Below the pieces are notes generated by a model, which saw nothing but the letters and a program-made list of their open reading frames with translations, was not told the origin of the DNA and did no database searches. A DNA stretch of 64,000 nucleotides from Prorocentrum cordatum (lineage: Eukaryota; Sar; Dinophyceae; Prorocentrales; Prorocentraceae): assembly GCA_963575745.1 (NCBI GenBank), contig CAUYUJ010009580.1, forward strand, positions 25,001-89,000. The letters run 5' to 3'. The position numbers and the translations under genes were made by a program. This document shows, piece by piece, positions 1 through 7,984 of this stretch (within the stretch, counting starts at the first letter, position 1; each line of letters opens with the position of its first letter).

Positions 1-8
1 CCACGGCT

Positions 9-49
9 GGGGTGTAGCTGCCACGGCTGGGGCGTGGCAGCTACACCCC
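9..49. repeat. perfect 17-nt stem-loop
   Basis: Two perfectly complementary 17-nt arms (9-25 and 33-49) flank the 7-nt loop GCTGGGG. No gene end is recognisable beside it, so a terminator role cannot be claimed. It may be one arm end of a larger inverted structure cut by the window edge. Confidence 0.75.
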
Positions 50-218
50 GGCTCCCAGACATGATCGCGTCGTTCAAAGAATCAGAAAGAGCGTGTTCTA
101 CCGTTGCTGGCTGGAAACTGGGTGGGGTCAGTGGGGGTATCTAATCCGCCCCCCCCCCCATCTCGTGAAACGGGGGGGTCACTAGGGGTTCCAACCACCC
201 CTCCCTCCGCGACCGGTT

Positions 219-304
219 GTTACTGTGGCCCGTTAGGTGTTAGTGTGGCCCGTTGGGTGTTAGTGTGGCCCGTCGCGCGGCGGGATGGGAGTTACTGTGG
301 CCCG
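219..304. repeat. 20-bp tandem repeat, left inverted-repeat arm
   Basis: About four units of a 20-bp motif (TGTTACTGTGGCCCGTTAGG and variants) lie head to tail. The same motif recurs in reverse orientation at 1898-1952, so the satellite blocks between them are bracketed by inverted repeats. A further reverse-oriented fragment lies near 398-425. Confidence 0.7.
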
Positions 305-439
305 CGCAGGCCGCTCAATGAAAAGTAGTATGTACAGGTATCTCAATTTAAATCTGGAGAGATTCGCAACCCTTAAGGGAATGCGCTCCCGCGCAGGCAA
401 AAGTGGCCACAGTAACTCCCACCTGGAACCAACGTGGTA

Positions 440-765
440 GTAGTGTTGTGTTAGTGGTGTGGTCGCTGTGCTCTGTTAGTGGTGTGGTGTTGGTAATGTT
501 GTGTTAGTGGTGTGGTGTTGGTAGTGGCTGGTTTTGCTGTATGCTGTGTTAGTGGTGTGGTGCTGGTAGTGGTGTGCTGTGGGTAGTGGCAGTGGTGCTG
601 TGGTAGTGGTGTTGTGGTAGCGGTGTTGTGGTGTTGTGGTTGTGGTATTATGGTAGCGGTTTTATGGTGTTGTGGTAGCGGTGTTGTTGTGTTGTGGTAC
701 TGGTATTGTGGTAGTGGTGCTGTAGTGTGGTAGTACTATGGTGCTGTAGTGTTGGTGTTAGGTAA
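440..765. repeat. GTGGTGTTGGTA-type minisatellite
   Basis: Degenerate repeats built from GTGGT, GTTGT and GGTAGT run for about 320 bp on a strongly G/T-biased strand. There is no coding signal. Confidence 0.75.
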
Positions 766-769
766 TATC

Positions 770-1020
770 ATTCATAGGAAGTGCTAGTCCTACGGCGTAC
801 TAGCCGCAGGGAGTGCCGCAGTCCTAGGAATTATTACCCCTAGGACGTACTCGTCCAAGGGAATACTCGTCTTAGGGAGTACTCGCACTACGGAGTACCA
901 GCCCTAAGAAATACTAGTCCTAGGGAGTGCTAGTCCGAGGGAGTGCCAGGACGTACTGGCGCTAGAGGGAGTGCTAGCCCTAGGAAGTACTGGCGCTAGG
1001 GAATGCTAGCCCTAGGGCGC
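770..1020. repeat. about 18-bp minisatellite rich in CCTAGG
   Basis: Roughly 14 degenerate units alternate AGTACTAG- and CCTAGGGA-like halves. The self-complementary CTAG and CCTAGG cores make each unit partly palindromic. Confidence 0.7.
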
Positions 1021-1029
1021 TAGTGACGA

Positions 1030-1066
1030 CTAGAAGTAGTAGTAGATGACGTAGTAGTAGACGTAA

Positions 1067-1155
<89 letters not shown>

Positions 1156-1207
1156 TAGTGGTAGTGGTAGTGGTAATAGTGGTAGTGGTAGTGGCAGTGG
1201 TAGTGGC

Positions 1208-1260
<53 letters not shown>

Positions 1261-1277
1261 GTAAGGGAAGTAGTAGC

Positions 1278-1318
<41 letters not shown>

Positions 1319-1374
1319 CAGTAGTAGTAGTAGCAGTCGTGGGAGTAGTAGTCGTAGTAGTAGTCGTAGTAGTT

Positions 1375-1428
<54 letters not shown>

Positions 1429-1534
1429 TTATTGGTAGTAGTAGCGAGTAGTATCATAGCCGTAGTAATAGTAATAGTAGTCGTAGTAGTAGCAATGGTA
1501 GTAGTAGTATCAGTAGTAGTAGTAGCAATAGTTC

Positions 1535-1577
<43 letters not shown>

Positions 1578-1586
1578 CGCAGTAGT

Positions 1587-1617
<31 letters not shown>

Positions 1618-1632
1618 CTCGTAGTCGTAGTT
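1030..1632. repeat. (AGT)n microsatellite tract
   Basis: About 600 bp of AGT triplets with interruptions (AGC, CGT, GGT). Long open frames here in either direction encode only homopolymeric Ser, Val or Thr runs and are not genes. Confidence 0.95.
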
Positions 1633-1634
1633 CG

Positions 1635-1815
1635 GAGAGCCTAAGAGGCTCTTCGGAGAGCCCAAGAAGCGCTTCGGATGCCCCAAGAGGCTCTTCGGAG
1701 GCCCCACGAGGCTCTTCGGAGAAGCCCAAGAGGCTCTTAGGCGGCTGCAAGAAGGTCTTCGGCGGCTTCAAGAGGCTCTTCGGAGAGCACCAGAGGCTCT
1801 TCCGAGAGGCTCTTC
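1635..1815. repeat. minisatellite of AGAGGCTCTTCGGAG units
   Basis: About eight degenerate 20-24-bp units contain CCCAAGAGGCTCTTCGGA-like text. The CCAAGAGGC core is shared with the large satellite modules at 54-57.6 kb. Confidence 0.7.
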
Positions 1816-1897
1816 GGTGAAGGGGGGGGGGGCGGAGCCTTTTTGGACCCCCCCCCCTTCACCGTACTCGATAATTAATACACTCCGGAGGACCCCT

Positions 1898-1952
1898 GGC
1901 CATACTAACACCCACCGGGCCGCAGTAACAACCAACGGGCCACAATAACACC
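1898..1952. repeat. 20-bp tandem repeat, right inverted-repeat arm
   Basis: Nearly three units of the motif at 219-304, reverse-complemented (GGGCCACAATAACACC and variants). With the left arm it encloses about 1.6 kb made almost wholly of satellites. Confidence 0.7.
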
Positions 1953-2013
1953 TTATCTCCCCTCCCTCCCCCCCCCACGATCCATCATGAAAAAGGGAGG
2001 GGTCATTACCCGT

Positions 2014-2094
2014 TCGAACCCCTCCCCCCCCCCTCCTGGAAAATCGGGGGGGGGGTCACTACGGGAACGACCCCCCCCTCCTTCCTTCCCCTCC
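2014..2094. repeat. left inverted-repeat arm of G-rich minisatellite
   Basis: It contains runs of C, GGAAAATC, a run of G, TCACTACGGGAACGA and C runs in that order. The reverse complement of 3161-3230 shows the same order, so about 70 bp of imperfect inverted repeat flanks the minisatellite between them. Confidence 0.65.
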
Positions 2095-2124
2095 CCCCTC
2101 GCCAAAACAATTCCCCCTCCTCTC

Positions 2125-3135
2125 CCGCTCCGGATGGGGGACTGGCGGGGACAGTGGTTGGGACGGTGGTGGGGATGGTGGTGAGGAGTGGGGACAGTGG
2201 GAAGAGTGAGACCGTGGTGGGGACAGTGGTTGGAACAGTGGGGGCAGTGCGACAGTGGTGGGGGCGCTGGTGGGGACAGTGGGGACAGTGGCGGGGACAC
2301 TGGGTACGGTGGGACAGTGGTGGGGACAATGGGGACAGTTGGACAGTGGTGGGGACGGTGGTGATGGGGACAGTGGTGAGGGCGGTGGTGAGGACGGTGC
2401 TGGGACAGTGGTACAGTGGGGAGAGTGGTGGGGACAGCGGGGACCAGTGGGACAGTGGTGGGGACAGTGGGGCAGCACAGTGGGACAGCGGTGGGGACAG
2501 TGCGAACGGTGGGACAGTAGCGTGGACAGTGGGGACAGTGGGACAGTGGTGGGGACAGTTGGGAAAGTGGGGAGGGTGGGATCGTAGTGGGGACAGTGGT
2601 GGGGACGCTGGTGGGGACAGTGCGACAGTGGTGGGGAAGTGTGGACAGTGGTGGGAACACTGGGAACAGTGGGAAAGTGGTGGGGACAGTGGGGACAGTG
2701 GGACAGTGGTTGGGACGGTGGTGGTGGAGGCAGTGGTGATGGTGACACTGGGACAGTGGTGGGGACAGTGGGACAGTGGGGATGGTGGTGGTGGGGACAG
2801 TGGTGAGGGCGGTGGTGGGGCAATAGGACAGTAGTACAGTGGGGAGAGTGGTGGGGACAGTGGGGACAGTGGAACAGTGGTGAGAACAGTGGGACAGCTC
2901 AGTGGGACGGCGGCGAGGATAGTGGGGACAGTGTGGGGACAGTGGGACAATGGTGGGGACAGAAGGGACAATGGGGAGAGTGGGACCGTGCTGGGGACAG
3001 TGGCGGGGACAGTGGAGACAGTGCGACGGTAGTGGGGGCATTGGTGGGGACAGTGGGGACAGTGGGAACACTGGGACAGTGGTGGGGACGGCGGTGGTGG
3101 GGACAATGGTGAGGGCGTTGGTGAGGACGGTGGTT
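2125..3135. repeat. GGGGACAGTGG minisatellite, about 1 kb
   Basis: About 90 degenerate units of GGGGACAGTGG and GGGACAGTGGT fill this kilobase. The plus strand carries many closely spaced GGGG runs with G-quadruplex potential. Long open frames are repeat artefacts (Val-Gly-Thr or Pro-Thr-Val repeats). It is bounded by the inverted arms 2014-2094 and 3161-3230. Confidence 0.9.
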
Positions 3136-3160
3136 GGGACCCGGGAGTCTTTTGCCGGCG

Positions 3161-3230
3161 GCGGGAGGGGGGGTCGAACCAGTAGTGACCCCCTCTCAAT
3201 TTTCAGGAGAAGGGGGGGGGGAGGGGTTAG
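3161..3230. repeat. right inverted-repeat arm of G-rich minisatellite
   Basis: Reverse-complement counterpart of 2014-2094, including TCGAACCAGTAGTGACC and TCAATTTTCAGGAG followed by long G runs. Confidence 0.65.
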
Positions 3231-3377
3231 GGGGGGGTTTTGCCGGGGGAATGGGGGGGAGGTGGGGGGGGTTCGAGCAGCGGGGGGTATTTTCGGAGGG
3301 GGGGACCCTTGGGTTCTGGAGGAAGAGGGGGTGAATTTTCCATAGTAAAGAGGCGGTGGATCACGCTCTCTCAACAC

Positions 3378-3540
3378 TCAGGACGGCGAGTTTTTTTCTG
3401 CTGCTTTCGGCCTTGGGAGACCCTCGCGGGGCCTCGGGAACGTCAAAAAAAAACTCGTGATGCAAAACCAGTCCGGGGGAAAGGATGGGGATTTGAAGGG
3501 ACCCCGTATTGAAAAAATCAGGACGTCGCATGTCTAGGAG
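3378..3540 (+). repeat. dispersed repeat A, copy 1
   Basis: Shares the ordered blocks TTTCGGCCT, CCTCGCGGGGCCTCGGGA, CGTCAA followed by an A run, GTCCGGGGGAAAGG and ATCAGGACGTCGCATG with copies at 17.9, 18.6 and 51.8 kb. About 150 bp long. No TIR was found; family unknown (SINE-like or other non-autonomous element). Confidence 0.7.
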
Positions 3541-3852
3541 TTAAGAACACTTTACGCTGAAAAGATCGACTTCGCTCCTGGGGGGTCCTTAAAACGGTAG
3601 TTCAGGTCCTGATGTACGAACATTCCACGAAGAAAAGAAACTTCAAGAAAACGCACAGGGTCCACTCCAGATTCGGGGTTTTCTCGAACGAAATCTGGAG
3701 TCCGCGACAACACACGCTCTCTTAAGACTCCTGATGGGTGGCACACGATCTCCGATGATGTGTCCTTATGTTCAATCCCGTCGCGTTTCCCTTCGGGGGC
3801 GTCCACTGGGAAGGGGGCCATGAAATCCGCGCCCCCCCTTGACATCCCCCGC

Positions 3853-4012
3853 GAACCCCCGACGTCGTGATTTGTGCACAACGTCGACCCCCAGAGGTCT
3901 GGACCCCACGCCCAGGACCGGTTTTTCATCCCGAGTCGTTTTGTTGACGGCCCCGAAGCCCAGTAAGGGCCCCCGGAAGCCGAAAATGGTGGAAGACCTC
4001 CCGTCGTGCTTC
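3853..4012 (-). repeat. dispersed repeat A, copy 2 (inverted)
   Basis: The reverse complement of the repeat A blocks appears in order: GACGTCGTGA, GTCGACCCCCAGAGG, GGACCGGTTTTTCATCC, GTTTTGTTGACGG and CCCCCGGAAGCCGAAA. It lies about 310 bp from copy 1 in opposite orientation. Confidence 0.7.
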
Positions 4013-4446
4013 TGCTTCACAACGCGAGGAGGTCTGGGCCCCCTTCTTTTTCTTTGTTCCTCGGACCGGCGTGCAAGTCTCCTCGCCCTAATGTCCAGCA
4101 ACACCCCGACCTACCTACAACCACACCGCTGTCGGCTGTTTTACTGGCAGAGAAAACGCAAAAACGTGAAGTTCGCGGAATGTGAAAACATGTTACCTCC
4201 GAGAGCCGCCCCCGCGCCGTGTGAAAAATGTGGCGCCGTGAACCCACCACGGGTGCCCGTGCCTGCGTCAACAACTTTGTGTGAGTCACAGCAGAGCCAA
4301 CCCAACAATTTTTTGTTTGTATTGTTTTTTTGTTTTGGCCCCGCGGGGTCGAACCATGGGCACATCATCCTTATGTGCCAGAGGAGGCGGCACCCCGATC
4401 TGCCTCCTCCGTAGACCGCACACGCAGGCTCAAAGCACTCATGCCA

Positions 4447-4749
4447 TCAGTCTGGACGAGGCCTGTCGCCGCTAGTTGCAGCGTTCGTAACACCAGCGTA
4501 CTGATGATGCTGAGGGAGCTGGCCATCGCATATCCGTCTCAAAAAAAGTGCACCATTAGCCAGCTTTCGCTGCTGGCAGTCCTTCTCTAGGAGACGGCAT
4601 TTGCGGGTCGTATACGCTCCGCAGACTGCGCAGAAAAAGAAAAACGTATTATCTGTGCCTTGGGCCACCGTGCAGTGTGCCAGGGTATGCCCTAGAGACA
4701 TATCCAGGGTTCTCTTGAGGTTCCTACTCGTGCCTCTGCAGCCCAACAT
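4447..4749 (-). mobile_element. C-terminal Cys-cluster domain of a retroelement
   Basis: A 100-residue minus-strand frame reads HTLAHC near its start, then CAVCGAYTTRKCRLLEKDC followed by basic residues. A terminal cluster of this type, after an RNase H domain, is a feature of dinoflagellate retroelement proteins as I know them. It sits directly downstream of the RNase H fragment at 4780-6141, separated by a stop or frame change, and is probably the same element. The family match is by memory of pattern only. Confidence 0.5.
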
Positions 4750-4779
4750 GGGCCTTGAGTCCTGGTCCCGCGAGAGGGT

Positions 4780-6090
4780 TTAACATCTGAGGCAGCGCGC
4801 GCGCCCATTGTCAAGCTCTTGCCAGGCGCGCGATCCTCCAGATTTCAGAAACTTCCCCCCCGGACCTGAACTCGAAACACGATCGCATTTAATTTTCGGG
4901 AAAACGGCCAAAACGTTGCCCATTAAACGGGCAATGGCTTTAAACTGATCTATCTTGCACTCGACCTCCTGAGATTCAGAGCGAGAGGGTTGGGGGTGGT
5001 CGAGGAGAGCTCTCTTGGCTTGGGCATCTGCATACCAGCTTCCCAAGGCAATTCTCTTCTCACCATGCGGGAGATGGTCAATCGTGGCCATCAAACGGCG
5101 GGCTGGCGTGTGCTGAAACTGCGGATGGTGGCCAGCCCGCTCGTGCAACAAAGAGCCCCGCCGCAAGCCGGCATAGCGATGTTTCCTCGAGCACTGGTTC
5201 GCAACCGACGAGGAGCACATCTTGATCATCGTCATGCTGTCCCCGAACCTAGTCCCCCCGCAGTCCTGAAAGATGGGGAGGAGGGCCACAGCCTGCTGCT
5301 CGGCAGCCTGAGAGGTCTGGGGGAGGGTGTCTAAAACAGCACCTCGGGCGGTGGCAATACGCTCATCACTGTTGGGCCCCCAGAAGATCCACGAATAGGT
5401 GGCCCTCGAGACTTCCCTTAAGGGGTGACGCATCGCCGAACCGTCAACACAAACATCAAGCCCCCGCAGGTCGACCGAATCCCAGGGCACCTCTTTTCGT
5501 TCAGTGTCGAAGAGGGTGGGGTTAGGGTTATTCGAAGGGGGCCAGAAACTTTCAGGGTGATCCCACTTCATTTCATCGAAAAAAATCCTATCTTCGCTGT
5601 CCAGATCCTCGGCGTAACAAGGAGGAAGATCAGCCCCGAGCGCATCAGCTCGGGCCTGGACAGCGCCAGGATGAAGGCATCTCCAAACGCGATGCCGAAC
5701 ACTATCAGGAAGGCCACAAAGTGGGCAGTTTCCTGATGTGGCATACCCACATGCGCGTACCCTCGCACGCGTCCAAACTCCTCTGCAGAAAACTGTGAGC
5801 GCAAGGTATTTTTCTCTCTGTGAGAGTCCCTTCCCCTTGGGCCCGAGCAGCTTTTTCAGAGGCTCGACACAGACACGGGCTCCTTGAAACCAAATATGCG
5901 TCATGCTAGCCTGCGCCCGAACACCCTGTCGGTGCAGATCGCGTTGGACGGCAAGGGGGGCTTTACCCGATGGTCGGCTGCGGCCATCTCGGCAAGCGCA
6001 ATCAACGGCTTGGACAATGGAGCTCGAGAGTGCCCCCGCTGAGAAAGCCAGCGGCCACGACATGCTTCCTGGACGTGCTCCGCCGCTGCG

Positions 6091-6123
<33 letters not shown>

Positions 6124-6141
6124 CCCCCCTGTCACCGTCAA
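4780..6141 (-). mobile_element. retroelement 3' fragment: zinc knuckle plus RNase H
   Basis: A 453-residue open frame. Its first 25 or so residues are an artefact of a (CT)n tract at 6095-6122, so the true homologous part starts lower, near 6000. Around residues 135-155 is a CPLCGLPDSVRHRVWRC knuckle like the zf-RVT domain that follows reverse transcriptase in non-LTR retroelements. At about residues 230-235 comes VDGSAM, the first RNase H aspartate motif, then an Ala/Glu-rich helix (SQAAEQQA) supplying the conserved Glu, and later YADAQAKRA, the last RNase H Asp motif. The stretch between the Glu and last Asp motifs is poorly conserved, so the domain is probably inactive or frameshifted. No RT palm is present upstream, so this is a 5'-truncated copy, as LINE-type insertions often are. 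It continues into the Cys cluster at 4447-4749. Confidence 0.65.
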
Positions 6142-6255
6142 CCACCACCCTCCCCCTTCCCTCCTCGTGCAATGTCAAGGGCGATCGCTGGCATCGCTGG
6201 ACAAGGGATCCGCTGCGATCACGCGAGCGGTGCCGGGCGAAAGCGGCGCTCGGTG

Positions 6256-6501
6256 TCACCGCACCCCGACCACGGCCAGAAGCGCGCTGGCCACGGCCGC
6301 ACAGAGCACGGTCGTGGACAGCCCTCCGAGAGCTGCTGCGCGCTCGTGAGCGGCGACCCTGGCATCAAGCTTGGAGTAGAGCAGCGTGGGCTCGGAGCAG
6401 TCAGGGGCAGAGCAGTCTATCGAACGGGCAACCAAGGCGAACAGGTCTCCGACGGGATCTTCCGTCGTGAGTGCACGCACCAGCCGCCGTCGTGGACGCA
6501 C
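6256..6501 (-). pseudogene. possible C-terminal membrane tail of the GH7 locus
   Basis: A minus-strand frame overlapping the end of the GH7 reading frame. It ends with LDARVAAHERAAALGG, then a hydrophobic run LSTTVLCAAVASALLAVVGV and a stop at 6256-6258. That looks like a C-terminal transmembrane anchor. Joining it to GH7 would need one frame change between 6401 and 6501, which is an inference. It could equally be chance. Confidence 0.3.
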
Positions 6502-7984
6502 TTGGCTGGTTCAACGGAACGGGCGCTGTGGGAGCGCCGCTGTCCTGGGTAGCGGCGGAGAGCGTCGCCGTGCTAGGCTTATACACGTTGATCGGGGCCC
6601 CAGCGCACACGTCGCCAACCGCTTCCTTTGTGGTGTCGATCTTTCCGACCCTGGTGTTGCTATACGTAGCGTAGGCGTGCGGGCTGCTCTTGCGCAGGTT
6701 CTCCGGCGTAGAGACAACTAGCGTAACATTGCCTCGCTCAGCTCCCACGTTGGTGCCGCCTTTCGGGTACGTGCTGTCCAGCCAGTCTTAGGTCGGGCGT
6801 GTCCCCATACAGGCGGATTTTGGGCAAACAATCAAACATATTGAAACAACACACCAACATAGCGAAAAAGTGCTCAACAAATCGTCCCCGTACTATGTTT
6901 TGACTATGTTTGAATGTTCCTCCTGTAGAGGGACAAGCCCGACTGAATCCCAGATGCTTATGACGAGGACTATGCCACGGTCCAAGGCGTCGCCGAGAGG
7001 GTTTTCATGCCGCCTCTGTCCTGGAAGTCCGCAGGGCCCCTCAGACGCAGCCTCCTGCGCCTTGCAGAAGTCGTCGGTCGTGGAGGGCGCCGACTCGTCG
7101 ACCAGAGTGGGGGAAGGCATCTCGATCGTCTTGCCAACCTGCATGTACGAACGCCTGATTTCGTCAAGGTCGCCTTCGTCGGTCCCGACGCTGGTCAAGA
7201 ACTGCGTAGTGATCGTCATGGCTTTGGTGGTGTTGATCTGGAAGCCCGCACCGAGCCCGAAGAAAGCTTTGTTCCCGAGCCGCCAGCCGTTCCAGTCGCA
7301 GCCGTCACTATCGCACCTCCCCCTCGAGCGCGTCGCATCCCCGTGCTGTCCGGGGCCGCACTTCAGGCCAGAGCACTTTACGGCACCAGGGTCCGTGCAG
7401 GTGTGCATCGAGAACGCGGTTGAATGCACGTTCGCCTCCCAAATGTCCACCTCCGTGCAACAATATCCGATGCTCCCCATGGGCACCTTGGCGGTTCCTC
7501 TTATGAACTTGCCGTCCAAGAAACACTGGGAATCGCAATAGCCCATGCCACAATGTGCGCCGTCCTTGTTCTGCCCGACACCAAGGCCACCTTTTCTTGC
7601 ATCACGACGAAAATTAAAGCCCCACTGATGCCACATCCCAACGAATAGGCCAACCTCGAAAATGAACTCCCAATTCTGGAGAACAAAAACATCCTGTACG
7701 CGTTCCTCTGCATTGCGTACACGCGGGAACCAAGGTTGAGACCGTAACCGCTCTTCATGAGGAGTTGCAATCTTCTGACAACGTTTCAATCGGTCGTGAT
7801 GCCATAGTTTTTCTGGTAGGTTGCCATGTCCAAGCCCTCGAGGACGCACTTCCGCGCGCAGACGGCCGGGTCGGGGCAGCGCGACTTCACTCAGTCGCCC
7901 GCGTAGCAGTTATCGTACCCGGCAAAACAGTGAGTAAGAAACCGATCGCTAGCCTGAGGTCGGGCATGTCCCCCTACAGCAGGC
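6401..7984 (-). pseudogene. glycoside hydrolase family 7 (cellobiohydrolase-like), broken
   Basis: GH7 enzymes hydrolyse beta-1,4-glucan (cellulose). In dinoflagellates they are known from thecate and athecate species and are linked to remodelling of the cellulosic cell covering. From N to C on the minus strand the following family landmarks are visible: GYDNCYAGD, CPDPAVCARKCVLEGLD, YGITTD, NLGSRVYAM, WEFIFEV, CGISGALIFV, GMGYCDSQCFLDGKFIRG, the catalytic block TEVDIWEAN (both acidic residues of the E-x-D-x-x-E triad at 7451-7453 and 7436-7438, Asp between), STAFSMHTC, GCDWNGWRLG, INTTKAMTITTQF, DFCKAQE, FQDRGGMKT, LGDALDRGIVLVISIWD and, beyond the insertion at 6787-6947, DWLDSTYP and ATYSNTRVGKI. 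The core is nearly complete, but at least five frame changes (about 7690, 7645, 7590, 7030 and 7000) and two in-frame stops (7891-7893, 7787-7789) are needed. The changes largely compensate each other, so either pseudogene decay or assembly indels could explain them. About five usual residues before WLDS are missing at the insertion. The first exon or signal peptide is not seen. Confidence 0.85.
6787..6947 (-). mobile_element. 161-bp TIR element in GH7 (introner-like)
   Basis: On the minus strand it begins TTCAGTCGGGCTTGTCCC and ends GGGGACACGCCCGACCTAAG. The ends form imperfect TIRs of about 23 bp, each continuing to CTACAGG or ATACAGG. It lies between the codons for ISIWD and DWLDSTYP of GH7, and removing it with a one-base ambiguity rejoins the reading frame. 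The implied borders are not GT-AG: GT-AA or TC-AG depending on where the shared G is placed. TIR-bounded, non-canonical introns (introners) are known from Amoebophrya and other dinoflagellates. The flanks share only CCAG, so a target duplication is not clear. The TIRs match those of 7955-9981. Confidence 0.7.

Noticed and set aside
1953-3377. Pro-Thr-Val-rich frames resembling a mucin or wall protein
   Set aside because: They are exactly the translation of the GGGGACAGTGG minisatellite and are open in both directions.
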